From assembly GCA_033439295.1 (NCBI GenBank), contig JAVTLE010000005.1, positions 1,228,501-1,292,500 of the forward strand: a DNA stretch of 64,000 nucleotides, given 5' to 3'. Source of the stretch: Deuterostichococcus epilithicus (Eukaryota; Chlorophyta; Trebouxiophyceae; Prasiolales; Stichococcaceae). Below the pieces are notes generated by a model, which was not told the origin of the DNA, ran no database searches, and worked only from the letters and a program-made list of their open reading frames with translations. The position numbers were made by a program, and so were the translations under genes. Positions 34,112 to 45,900 of this stretch are shown piece after piece; position 1 is the first letter of the stretch; each line of letters begins with the position of its first letter.

Positions 34112-34861
34112 TTCCGTCCTGCTCTAGGAAGAGTGTGCGACACTCCGACCGGTGCTCTCATGGGTGAGCAATCGCCCTTATGCGGTTGGCATATGAATGC
34201 AGGTGCTCGCCTGCGTGGGTGAGCAGTACCCCGGCAGCCGGAATCGACTCATCCTTTCGGCACGACGAGACTAGGCCCGCATAGCAGGTGCGTCCGAACC
34301 CCACTGCACTTGATCTTTGGCTTCGAATGCACGTCAGTCAGCGGTGCTCGCGAAATTGCACCAGCGGGCCACGAAATTCCCGAGGGTTCCTGAGTGAGAC
34401 CACTCCGATGCGCAGAGTGCGATAATGACGTTGCGCTGGCCTGTGCGAACCACCTCAATGCTCGTGTGCATGCTCGGGAACGGCCTTGCGATATGAGAGT
34501 CGCGGGTCATGACCTGCACTGGACCTGCAAGCCTTCCTCGCAGCGTGCAGTGCCCGCAGTGCTTGACAATATCGGTGGTAGCAGCGGCTGTTCGTGCGCT
34601 GTGCGTCTCGGGGCGTGGCCCTGCGTTGTCAATCTACGTGAGAGCCCATCAAGCTCGTCCACCCTAAGTTTCGTAGCTGAGGACACTTTGCGCACCCGGC
34701 CCCATACGCTACTGAGACCGCCAGCTTCGAGGGCTTGTCATCGACCTGAAGCTGGTCAGATCGGTGGGTGCCTAGAGTGGCGAAACTCGGACCTAGAGCA
34801 CAGCACCTTTGCAGCAACTTTTCAGGCTGCTCGACCGCCCGGCAGATAGCTGCCGCCCATC
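34112..34861. promoter_or_regulatory. Divergent region upstream of V-ATPase c'' and the unrecognised gene
   Basis: Should contain the V-ATPase c'' promoter and the missing first exon of the minus-strand gene. I could not choose an ATG on the minus strand with confidence; short open frames here have no motif. Confidence 0.4.
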
Positions 34862-35991
34862 ATGGCAGCGGCAGCGGCAGCTTACATCGACTGGCAGTAC
34901 CTTGGCTTCCTCTTCACCAACATCTCGCCATACTTCTGGAGCTCGATTGGCATTGCCCTCTGCGTAGGCCTTTCCATCCTGGGAGCAGCCTGGTGAGCTG
35001 TCCGCCTCTGTGATTGCTTACCGTCAACGCAGGTGCCGTCAACGCGAAACCGTTCCATGCTGCGCTGTACCGCCTGCATGGTTGTAAAGACCGGCACCGT
35101 TTGTGCGCAGGGGCATTTTCATCACAGGCAGCAGCTTGCTGGGCGGCGCCATCAGGGTGCCCAGGATCACGTCGAAAAATCTGATTAGGTGGGGCACGTC
35201 CGAAGGACCGTCCAGTCCGCAATGCTTTTTGCACCAGCGAGCGATGTACGCATGTGTGGACATGATGAAAAGGTTGGGAACAGGACACGTCTCATATCTG
35301 TGCTGCTGCAGCATCATCTTCTGCGAGGCGGTGGCCATCTACGGCATCATCGTGGCCATCATCCTCCAGACGAAGATCGACTGGGTGCCGCCATCGGCAG
35401 AGACTGGGCTGTGGTCGAATGAGTCTTATCTTGCTGGCTACGCCATCTTTGCGTCCGGCCTGACCACTGGCTGGGCAAACCTGGCGTGCGGGTGCGAATT
35501 TGTGAGGCAGATCAAAATTTCTGAAGGAGTTTACGTGCCGCTGGCGTCCCCAAAACAGTTCACATGTGCCGGTCTCCTCGCTTCATGGCCGAACCCACAG
35601 CCAACAGCATGCGCTGGAAAGAGCGCTCTTGACGGATGACAGTATCCTGCTGCAGGCTGTGCGTTGGCATCGTGGGCAGCTCTGCGGCGCTCTCGGACGC
35701 ACAGGATGCGACGCTTTTCGTCAAAATTCTGGTGGTCGAGATTTTCGGCAGCGCGCTGGGGTGAGGTCCTGGTTTCAATCCTGACAGCGAAAACGAGAGC
35801 GGCCTGCAAACTTGCTGTTCCTGCGCCTTGCATTGCCCGGGTTGTCATCCAGTGGCCTGTGGATCTGTCTTCTGCACTGCTGCCCCTGACTGCGTCCGCC
35901 CGTGACACTGACAAGCTGCTTCGTCCCGGTGTGCAGCCTGTTTGGCGTCATCATCGGCATCATCATAGCCGGATCAGCCAACTTCGTGTGA
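34862..35991 (+). CDS. VMA16: V-type H+-ATPase proteolipid subunit c'' (Vma16 type)
   Basis: Rotor-ring subunit of the vacuolar proton pump, carrying the proton-binding Glu within the membrane. Five exons (34862-34992, 35111-35188, 35312-35491, 35656-35760, 35937-35991) join in phase to 182 aa, the usual length of c''. Four to five hydrophobic helices are visible: [89 protein letters not shown] and [16 protein letters not shown]. The segment [20 protein letters not shown] is diagnostic of c'' rather than c (the essential Glu is in FCEAVAIYG). The short N-terminus [20 protein letters not shown] resembles plant c''. No transit peptide is present, as expected for an endomembrane protein. Confidence 0.95.
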
Positions 35992-36725
35992 CCAGCGTTT
36001 GCCGCGAGGCCTGGGGAAGCCACTGATGCAGCCAGGCACCCGCAATCTCGTCCAGCTGTTGTGAAGGCGGCTGTTGGCGGGTCCGTCCCGGCAGCGACGT
36101 TACTGCTGCCCACAAGCAGATGTGACCGGGGCCGCTCCATGTGTATTGCAGCCTCGGTCTCATGCAAAAAAAGAGTCCGCAAAGAGCTAGTTTGCCGATC
36201 GACTGCATACAGACCACTAGTCTTCGACTGATCAACTGAACAAACTGTGTGAGCTAGACTCGTTTATGCAAATGTTGCCAATCACACAAGCCTCGCGGTG
36301 CAGCCTACACAGCATTTTTTTCAGCAACGTCGGCCTGACAAACGAGTGGCAATGCACCTTCAATAACATGCTCCAAAAATTCTCTCCTGAGGTGGTGTGG
36401 GCAATCAATTGAGTTGAGGAACAAGCACGGCGCCTCTGCCGCAGGGGCTGGCGCAGCCTGTGGTGCCGGATCGTGTCCCTAACGTCTGCCATCTTTGCGC
36501 TGCTCGAGCATATTGATCTTGCATGCATAGAGAATGCTACAGTGTATGTGTTGCCGGACAGCTGTTCACGGCGGCTGCCCATGGCGGCGGCCAACTCGCT
36601 CTGCCTCAGCTCTCACGCGATGGCCGCCACGCAACAGAGCCGTCAACCTGATAGATAATCCCCAGCAGCCCATGGCGGTTCCTTCTGGCCGTCCCTGTCG
36701 CCAGCGGCGCTCAGAGGGTGGCCAT
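35992..36725. other. Convergent intergenic region, V-ATPase c'' and amylase
   Basis: More AT-rich than its surroundings (36.2-36.5 kb). Two 3' untranslated regions must lie here; no exon is supported. Confidence 0.45.
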
Positions 36726-39700
36726 TCAAAAAATTGCTTCCCACACCGCAAAGTTGGGGCCGCTGTGCGCGAGGCCCCAGTCGCGCTGCCCGATGTCGAT
36801 GCTGTCCTGCCCCGGCGACCAGTTGCCGTAGCCCACCTTCACATGCGCAGAGCTCGTCGTCATTGGCATGCAGTCTGACTTCAGGCGTGGACATGCAGAG
36901 TCGGATGCCGCCAAGCGGGTGACAATGACAACATTGTGGGTGACAAGAAAACGCGCACTGCATTCAACAGGTGTTGCAGGGCAGTCCTAGGAAACAGCCC
37001 CACCTTGACGCAGACCTTGCTGTCGATGCACGCCGCGTACACATCCGCCGTCGCCCGCCGCACCACCACCTGCGGCAGATGATTGAGGACGCCATGGGCA
37101 TCGCCGGCAAGAGGTGCAAAGCACCCATGCTCAAATACCACACAGGTCAAGGATGAGCGCAGGCTGCCGCAGCCGCCGGGCGCCAACTCAGCCAGCAAAC
37201 TGCAGCTGACAGGCTGCTGCAAGTACGTACATAGTTGGAACGTGCCTCGCGGCAGAATCACATAAATGTCGAAAGGGGCTGCACACACAAAAGGAAGCGC
37301 GCGCCGCCGCACCTTGGAGCGGCTATTGATTTTGTTGGACCGCCGGATCTTGACGAGCTTGTTGATGGTCTCGCCCAGGCTGGCGTCCACCCAGTGGTCG
37401 TAAAAGACGCAGGGCGTGCCCGGGTGTGTCAGTAAGTAGGCGTACGCCTCCGCCAGGTGGCTGCCCGGGAACGGCCAGTGGTTCAGCGTCGAGCCTGCGC
37501 GGGTGCGGGATCCGACGTTCGGCCGCAGTTGCAGCACGGTCGCCTTTGAGGTGGCCGGGTGGCTGCCAAGAATCTGGCCTGTGGCGCAGGGTCGAGATTG
37601 CGCAGTGTGACGCGACACGCGCGCCTTGCGCCGCTGCCTTTGGAGAAGTGCGCCCTCTGCTCGACGCCGCTCTCCGGCTGCGCTTCCGAACAGCGCCGCG
37701 GCTGAGCCTCCAGCGCGGCCAGAGGGCGATCCCGCAGCAGGAGGCGCCGCAGGGGCGCCCCGGGTCTCGGACTAGGTGTGGCGGGGGCGCGCACCCGTGT
37801 CGTGGTTGTCGATGAAGGTGACGGCGCGGGAGGGCCACATCCCGAGCACGCCCGGCGGGCGGCCCTGGCTGTCGCACAGCCGCCAGTACTCCCCCCGCCC
37901 CATGGCCTCCTGCAGGATGCCTGCGGCTCCGCACACCAGGCGAGGGGTCAGCGCCCACTCAGCGAAGGCCGGCAGGGCAGGACCAACAAGGAGCGGGGCG
38001 CACGATGTGTTGCTCCACAAGACACGGCTGCGCAGCTTTGAGCCTCCCGTCCACACTGCTGCACGCAAGGCCGGCGCCCCCAGGGCCCGGCGCCGCCGCA
38101 TCAGACATGCACCGATTCATCACACTAGTCTCTGAGGAAACGCAGGGTTGGAAGGACCATTCTCCGGGCCACCCACCCTTGAGCGTGAAGTCGAAGGCGG
38201 CTGCCGTGCCGCCCGTCTCGTCGCACCAGGACACGGTGCGCTGCCGGTGGGTGTCCTGGTTGTAGTTGAGCACCCCGTCCGTGTATTCGCAGGTGTCCCA
38301 GAACTCGCCAAACGCCATCGCCGGCACCGTGTTGTCGATGTACTGCCGCGTGAACTTGCCGGCTGCGGCGGGACATAGCAGGTGCAGCTCAGAGGGGGGC
38401 GGCACACTGGCGCTGACTCTGGCAGCGGTGTGGGACTTTGTTGGCGGGGCACAAGAGTCGCTAGGGCCCTCGTGCCGCAATGGCGCCGCACGGCTTGTTG
38501 CACCACCGAAAGCATGAAGACGTATTGAGTTGTATTTTATATTGATATTCGATTAAACGCGTCAGTCTCATACTATCCCAACCCAGGCCATGAGCCCAAC
38601 CGCCAGGCCACGCTAGGACCCCAGCAGCAGTGCCGGCGCTCACCGTAGCCCTTCACGTAATCAAATCTGAATCCGTCGAACCCGACATTGACGCGCAGGA
38701 AATTGAGCCAGGCGATGATGTCCTTCCTGACGCGCTCCTGCGTCCCGAGACATGAATCCATCAACTTGAAACTCTCAACTCTACATGGCATGCTGTGCTG
38801 GCAGGCATGGTGCATCCTGTTGCAGCAGAGGCTGCAGCAAGGTTGCTGAGCTACAGCAGCAGATGCGGAGCTTTTCTTGCTCACCTGGGTGTGGTCGATG
38901 TTGGGCGCTGCCACATAGTCCTCGCCGGTCTTGGCGTTACCGGTGCCGCCGAAGGCCGGGTTGTTGCAGCAGATAGCAGACTTGTCCCACGCCAGCCGCC
39001 CTCCGAACTTGTTCCACTTGCCGTCCTCACTCTGTGGGTTCAAAGAGTTTCGAGGAGTAAGCCCGTGAGTGCATTTGTGCTTCAAGCCGTACAACTCAAA
39101 AGACAAGACAGGTGCACAAAGGGGCACTCACAGCAGGACAGCTGCACCAGCTCCCCCCACAGCTGCCGGCCTTCATCCACGAGCACTGCAGCAGTTCATG
39201 CAGGAAGAGGCCGGCATGAGGAAGAGATGGAAGAGCACCTGCACGGCTGCGCAGCGGTGGTTGATGACGATGTCCGCGATGACCTTGAGCCCCGTCGCGT
39301 GCAGTGCCGAGATGCAGTCGCGCAGCTCGCCCTCGCTGCCGTACTGCGAGTTCAGGTTGTACAGGTCGGTCGGCAGGTAGCCCTGCGGGCTTACGGACTC
39401 GCTCGGCGGCGGCATCCAGATCGCCGAGAGGCCCGCCTGCGGTGGGAGGCACAAGCAAGGCCGTGTCCTTGACGTCTTGAGGGACGGATTCATGCACTGG
39501 TCACACGCAGGCAGCTGGCGGTGCTGCGGGCTTGCTGCCCGACCTGAGATCGGTCCCGTGGCGCTTCAGGAAGGCGAGTGTGCAGCGAGTCCTCGCATGA
39601 TGTAGCACATCCACGCCTGACCAGAATGATCGTGTGGGCACCTCTGCGATCTTCTTTGCCTGCTCCTTCAGCGTGCGGTACCAGTTGTGCTTGTGCGACT

Positions 39701-41950
39701 CCCAGTTGAAGCCCTGTAGGATGATCTCGTGGCCGTCACCCGCCGCCGGTCCTGTGCTGGTGGCGCCTCCACCCTGCAAACCACACATAAGTATGGCCGG
39801 TACACCCACCAGGTTTCCTCAGACTGTGCAAGGCATACAGCAGTGGGCTGCTGCAAGAGTCGAGTAGCATTAGAAAAGATGAAGTTAAAGCAAGGGGACC
39901 ATGTGTCAGCGCACCGAGAAGCGTAGGTCCGCGCCGGGGCCGCGTGCCATCTCGGGCTCCGCCGGCTGCAGCGGCGCCGAGCGGCGGGCGGCGAGCACCG
40001 CCTCCATGGCCGCCATGCGCCGCTCCAGCAGCGCGGCCGCCTCCGTGCGCGCCGTTTCCTTGATCGTGGCAGACGCCTCGTCCAGCTGCAGGCGCAGAAG
40101 GAGTCAAGGAGAGAATCAGCCCGGCAGAAAAGCGATGAGCCGGTATGCCGTTGTTGCAGAGCCGCCGCTGTCATATCGATTGCCGCCGCCGACTCGTGAT
40201 GTTCCATCAGGTTCCGCCGATGTCTCGTGATGTTCCAACATGTTTCCAGGACAGAGGGGACTCAGCAGGCAGGTCCACAGCAGCTGATACGCTGCTGCCA
40301 TGTAGATTGCCATCAATGCCACGGGCTCCGGCAAACCCTTGGAGCGTGTTGGTTCAGCATTGCTCTAGGACGCCAATTGGCTTGACCTGCCCGGAGCTTT
40401 GCCAGCCCTTTACAGGGCCAGATGCCTTGATGCATTGTGGCACCAACAGGTGGCACCGCAGAGGCGACCGACCTCTTTGGCGGAGGAGACGATGTCGCGC
40501 TCCAGGCTGACCAGCTGCGCCGCCGCTTGCGCCATCTCCGCCGCCGCCAGCTCCAGCGCTGAGGCGTCGTCCTGGGAGCCACAGCGTCACTTTCGTCAAG
40601 TCAGCCCCAGCGCTGAGAGCCATTGAGCGTCTGCGACATTCCAGGCCATCTGCAGCAACAGTGGCCGAGGCCCCGACCTGGCGGCAGGGCTCTGCATCAC
40701 ACGCTCTGCACCAAGTTTCCTTGGAGACCCGACCATGCCCTCAGCAAACCGTGGAGCGGCTGTTGGCTGGACATACCACACATGAGCAGATGTGGAAATA
40801 GCTGAGAACGCGCATCTGGCAGCGTCCTATGAAAGGCATGGGAGCCCGCACCTCCATGTTGCCGACATTGGAGAGCGGGCGCAGGCGGCGGATCTCCGCC
40901 TCCGCCGCCAGGCCGTAGATGGCGGGCTTGCTGCTGCGGCTAGTGCTGGCACAGATGGCCAGCACCGACGCCTTGATGGCATCCCACTCCGACTCCGGGA
41001 TCTGCGCCGCCAGTGTCGCTGTGTTACTGTCACCATTGCGCAGATTTGGCTGCCAAATTCAGCCACACGTGCCGCGCAGCTTTGCTGCCTTGTCTTTGCC
41101 CGGGGGTGGACTTCCATCAGAGGTCCGTACAGCGCTTGCCATGCGTTCTGTCCGTTCCAGACCCTCGTGCTTTGCTAGGCCTGCTGCACGTCCAGAGCCT
41201 ACCCATATCTACGCACCAAATACCCACAGCGCCACTGACAACCACCACAACACACTGGCTCTGCGAGGACAAGAGGCAGGTTCTGATCAGTGTCCAGCAC
41301 GAGCAGGTGCTGCGACGTGCCTTTTCGTCGGCCATGTCTGTTACGCGGAAGACGTCCAGCACGCGGCCCGCCACGTTGCTGGTGATGTTTGCGGAGCACA
41401 CTCGTAGCTCCAGGCTGTTGAACGCCCCCGTCAGCGCCATCAGCAGATCCGACTTGTCCTGCCCTGACACCTGCGGGATAGCAAGTCCTCGAATGCCTCA
41501 GCAATGCGCCGCAGAATCCTGCTGTGTTGTCTGTCCACCACCGCAGTGCTGCAATGCTTGGGAGGCAATCCAGGTCAGCCGAGTGCCAGCGGTGGCGGCC
41601 AGCGATGGCGGGACTCCTCAGGTCGGTGCTGCACGCCGTGGCAAATGGCGTCCAGCCGTGTCAGCCCACCAGCACAACCTGTCCGCCAACCGTCCGTAAC
41701 ACCGCTTTCTGCAAGGCATCTCAGTTCAGAAGGAACGAGCAACAGTCCTTACCCTGATAACGGTGGCGTCGGGATCCGACTCATTGTCAAATTCCACCTG
41801 TAGGCTCTGCAGCTGGTTCTGCGACCCCGACGGTATCACATCGGCTTCCGCCGCCTCTTCCGCCACAGCATGCGTGCCGACGTTCCTCTGCAGCCATCGA
41901 GGACAACGGTCCAAGGGTAGAAAGGACAACGCAGTGGACGGCACTAGCAT
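36726..41950 (-). CDS. Alpha-amylase (GH13) with N-terminal ACT domain and coiled coil
   Basis: Endo-hydrolysis of alpha-1,4-glucan, probably starch in the plastid. The ATG at 41950 opens [20 protein letters not shown], transit-peptide-like. Then an ACT domain: [55 protein letters not shown] and [16 protein letters not shown] helical linker follows ([40 protein letters not shown]). The GH13 barrel starts [20 protein letters not shown], with [43 protein letters not shown] (nucleophile Asp), [20 protein letters not shown] (acid Glu), [11 protein letters not shown] (third Asp) and [12 protein letters not shown]. It ends [17 protein letters not shown], the plant amylase C-terminal strand. Every linker join I tested from 41471 to 39600 is phase 0. 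This resembles plant plastidial AMY3 in the barrel, but AMY3 carries starch-binding CBM45 modules instead of ACT. Confidence 0.82.
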
Positions 41951-42985
41951 CTCGAGATGCGCTTCCGTGCCGCAGTGTGCACTGACGGTGCATATAGCTG
42001 AGCTGCTCAGGCACGATTCTTAAAAACAGCGCCCAAACACCTGCTGGACAGTCGCACCTGCCGCACCGCTGCACAAGTAGCCACTGGCGGCCGCTGCCAC
42101 CTGGCGGGGCCTGCTCGCGGATGGGGCTGGCACGTCACCGGATGCCAGCACCTCACACGGCCCCTGCGACGGCCGTGGCGACCATTTACTCAGTATCAAA
42201 GGCCAGCGCTGTAACATGTTCTGGTTCGACAGCACCCAGAAAGCTGTGCAGCACAGATCATCTGGCGCCTGGATTTGACCAGGAGCGCAACCCACCCATA
42301 CTGATGCTGCCGCTGGTGCTGGCAGGCCACGCGCGTGATTCCTCTTCGCAAGCTGCCCACTTCCATAGCGGTTGGCCGTGGTATCTGGCCGCCGCTATTG
42401 CATGGTCTCGGGTGTGCCAGTATGGCAACGATGCGACTCCGATCTGCAAGATGTATTGCCCAGGAATGTCGCCAGCCTCAAGCCCCGAACTGTTGCTATG
42501 TCTCAGTGCAACTCTGCGCGGCCAGATGGACACGGTATTGTATTGCTGAGCTTTTACAACTGGTCTCTCAAGTGACTGTTGGGTAGCGGCCAAGAAGATT
42601 GGTGTCGCGAGACCGGCCAAAGGCTGAGACAGAGATAACCCGAACAGCTTGCACCAAGGCCAAGGAATGATCAGACTGCTCGTGTCCGAACTGACCAGGG
42701 GACACTCTTTCCGGCCCTCAAATGCCGGAAGCACTCGTCACCAGCTGACGACCTGCCGCGCCCCCAAGCGCCGGAACTCTGAGAAGCAAAACGTGATCGC
42801 GATGTCATTTCTACTCTGCTCGGCGTGCTTCGCATGGCCGTGTGCCGTTGTTGTTGTTGTTAGGATCGACAGTGACTGGCGGGGTCCGGTGCATGCTGCC
42901 TCGCACAAGTTGTTAGCAGGCCTAGCACCCTTGGCCCAGTCCTTCTTCACGATTTGTACACAATGCAAGCCGTGATACTAGTTCG
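41951..42985. promoter_or_regulatory. Divergent intergenic region, amylase and ABC-class ATPase
   Basis: About 1 kb between two divergent start codons. Long frames occur on both strands (for example 42121-42549 plus and 42258-42734 minus), but neither has splice support, motifs or a family look. Both promoters are expected here. Confidence 0.45.
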
Positions 42986-45900
42986 ATGCTCGGCTTGAAC
43001 CTCAGAAGCATTGAATCGAGCTCCCAACCTCCGATTCTCAGGTCGGTCTTCTTGCGGCTGCGGCCTGTGGCAGCCGTCAGCGCTTTGCCATATAATTCTC
43101 TAGGTACCAGGAAAGCGGGCAGCATGTCTGACAGGGGTCGGGGAGGCGGCCGCGGAGCCTACTATCGTGAGATATACGGTGGCGGGNGCNNNNCCNNNCN
43201 CCGGGGTGGGGGCCGCGCCGGCGGGGGCGGCAAGCGCACCTCTGCAGGTGCACACGGCAGATGATGTGCATCGCAGCAATGTACTTCCAGTGACCATGAA
43301 GGTGCACATGGCACATGATGTGCATCGCATCAATGCATTTACCGTGACCGTCATCGAATCGTCCACGACCTTCACCTCGTGCCGGCTTGCCGTCTGATGC
43401 CTGGCATACATGTGCAGATGATGACACACGCAGCAGTGGGGCTCATGTGCCGCCCATGGGAGTCTGCCCCGCCGGCGAGCTGGCGACCACCCTGCAGCGC
43501 ATCGACGGCAAGCAATTTCCTGCTTACCATGACATCGAGGGCGCATGGGAGTTCCCGGGCTTCAGGCTGCTCATTGAGCGCACGCAGGCCGACCCTTACG
43601 CCGCGCCGACCCGAGTCCGCGCACAGGCGTGCCTGCTTTGCGCTGTGCCTGCTGTGCCGCAATCATCGCAGTGAACATATGTACCCCGTGTGAGTCAAGC
43701 TCTGCGTCAGCTGCCTTTCGTGTGCGTCAAATGTACGTACCTGCGTTGCACATGCCTTGTATGCTGCAAAGCCAATGAATGCTGCTCCCTGGGCGAACGC
43801 TGTCGTTGCACACCCGCAGGTGCCTGCACGGACCGCAGGCTTCCCAGCGCAGCTGCTTTTGTCGAAAGTGCGGCGCACCGCCGTGTGCGACTACATTACG
43901 CGCTCCTTCGGTGCCGCCATCTCAGCTTCAGGTGGAATTTGTCAGCGCTGTACCTCTGCGGGCTTTCTGACCGCTTGCACACCTCTGCTTCGTGTTGAGC
44001 TGCGTGCCACACAGCACGGCAGGCATACACATGGTCCAGTTGGCATGGTCTTTGAACCTGCGCAAAAAGTGGCGGTTGCAATGGCCGCTCCAGAGAACAC
44101 CGGCACCGAGGTTCTGCACCTGAATCTGAAAGAAGGTCCTGATGGCTTGGAGGGATTTGAATTTGTTGCAACTTTCGTGTGGCTATGCTCATTTCAGGCG
44201 GCGACGTCAGGCAGCAGGCTGGCGGCTGGGGCGGCGAGAAAGGGGGGGAGATGACGGTAGACCTTCCCGGCCAGCACGTGCTGGAACGTACCTCGGTGCT
44301 GCTCGGCGCATCTGGTGATCTGGAGGCGCGCTTCACGGTGGCGCTGCCGGCCAAGGGCCGCACGGTGCTGGGGCGGTGGGCGTCGGCCATCCTTGTGCAG
44401 AACCTGCCCAGGTGTGCACATGTAGGAGGGTGCACTCGGCGGCGCCGTCACTGCTCTCGGATGCAGGGCTCGCTCGATGGACAGGCACAGACACAAAGAG
44501 CTGCATCTCCAATCGCATTGCAATCCGGGATGGCTGCACCGACTTGGCATCGCATGATACACCTACGGCAGCCTTGGGTGTGGGGCATGCATTGGCGGCG
44601 CAGGCTGCTGCCATCGCTTGCTCTTCGGCAGTGACACGCCCCATGCGCGCCCATGACGTGTTGAGGTGGGAGGCCAGCAAGTGGGCATTGCGCCCGGCGC
44701 AGGTATGTGGCACAGGGGCTGACGTACCCCCAGCAGGACGCCCAGCAGCTGCAGCGGCACGTGGAGACCGTTGAAGATACGGAGGCGCTGCGCAGCTCGT
44801 TGGCGGCGGCGGGCCTGGTAGCCTTTGTCGGCAATGGTGCCATCCTGCCCAGGTTCGCATCTCTATGTGCTGAGTATCGTCAAAGCAAAGGTCTGTGATG
44901 CACATCTCGCCTGTGCTGGGCCTAGGCGGATCGAGGCTGTCAGTAATCGCTGTGCCCCAGCACAGGCGCTGCAACAGACAATCACCTTGCCTCTCATGCG
45001 ATATGCATATGGTAACATGCGTCTCGTGCGATGAGAATTAACCGTGCTCATGTACAGGGCATCAGGCGCCTCGGATCTGCCAATGAAGGACGCGACACCG
45101 TTCTGGTCGCCGCCCTCCTTGTGCGTGGAGGTGCGGCGGCCACCCCTCAGCGACTCGTGCCATCAAGCAGAGCAAGTTTTCGAGTCCACTGTGTCTCATT
45201 GCCCGCTGCATCTGTGCTTTGCGCATCTGTGACTGGATATTTGCTTTTCTCTTGACAGGTTTGCTCGCAACTGTCGATGAGTGAGCTGATGGAGCGTCCC
45301 TGCACCGGCACCGCAGGTCAGCCTGCCCAACGCAGGCTTGGTCCGCGGCATGGGCATCCGCAAGGTGCATGGCGTTTGCACCGCTGCTCTTCCTCTCAAT
45401 GCTTCCTCATGCCTGACCACGCCGCCGGGTCACGTCTGTGCGTGCGCTTTGCTTTCAAACCATGTGCATGCGCTGTGCTGTTGAATCATGTAATGCCAGG
45501 GGCTGCCATCACGACTGGGGCTCCTGGATGCAGGGCATCACCCTCGTTGTTGGCGGCGGCTACAATGGCAAGAGCACCCTGCTGGACGCTCTGGAGAAGG
45601 GCGTGTACAGCAAGGTGCGAAATTGAAGCACTCTCATTCCCACACACACGTCTTTCAGACACGAACAGTTTAGGCGCTAACCACCACGTGGTCTCGTGGC
45701 AGAGGACCACATTCCGTCCGGCAGCAGCACACAGGCCAGGAAGATGCCTCCTCTCTCCCCTTTTCGTTGCTGATTGCATGTGCACCACACGGTGCTCTCT
45801 AAGTCGCGATGACCCGCCCGAAAGGGAACACGCCGGATGCACATGCACATGCTGTGGCAGGTGCCAGGCGACGGCCGGGAGCTGGTGGCCACGGACCCAA

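Noticed and set aside
36232-36594. 120-codon minus-strand frame between V-ATPase and amylase
   Set aside because: No homology, no splice partner, AT-rich 3' region composition.
42258-42734. 158-codon minus-strand frame upstream of the amylase start
   Set aside because: Could be a 5' exon, but lacks a donor that joins in phase to 41,950 and has no transit-peptide character.
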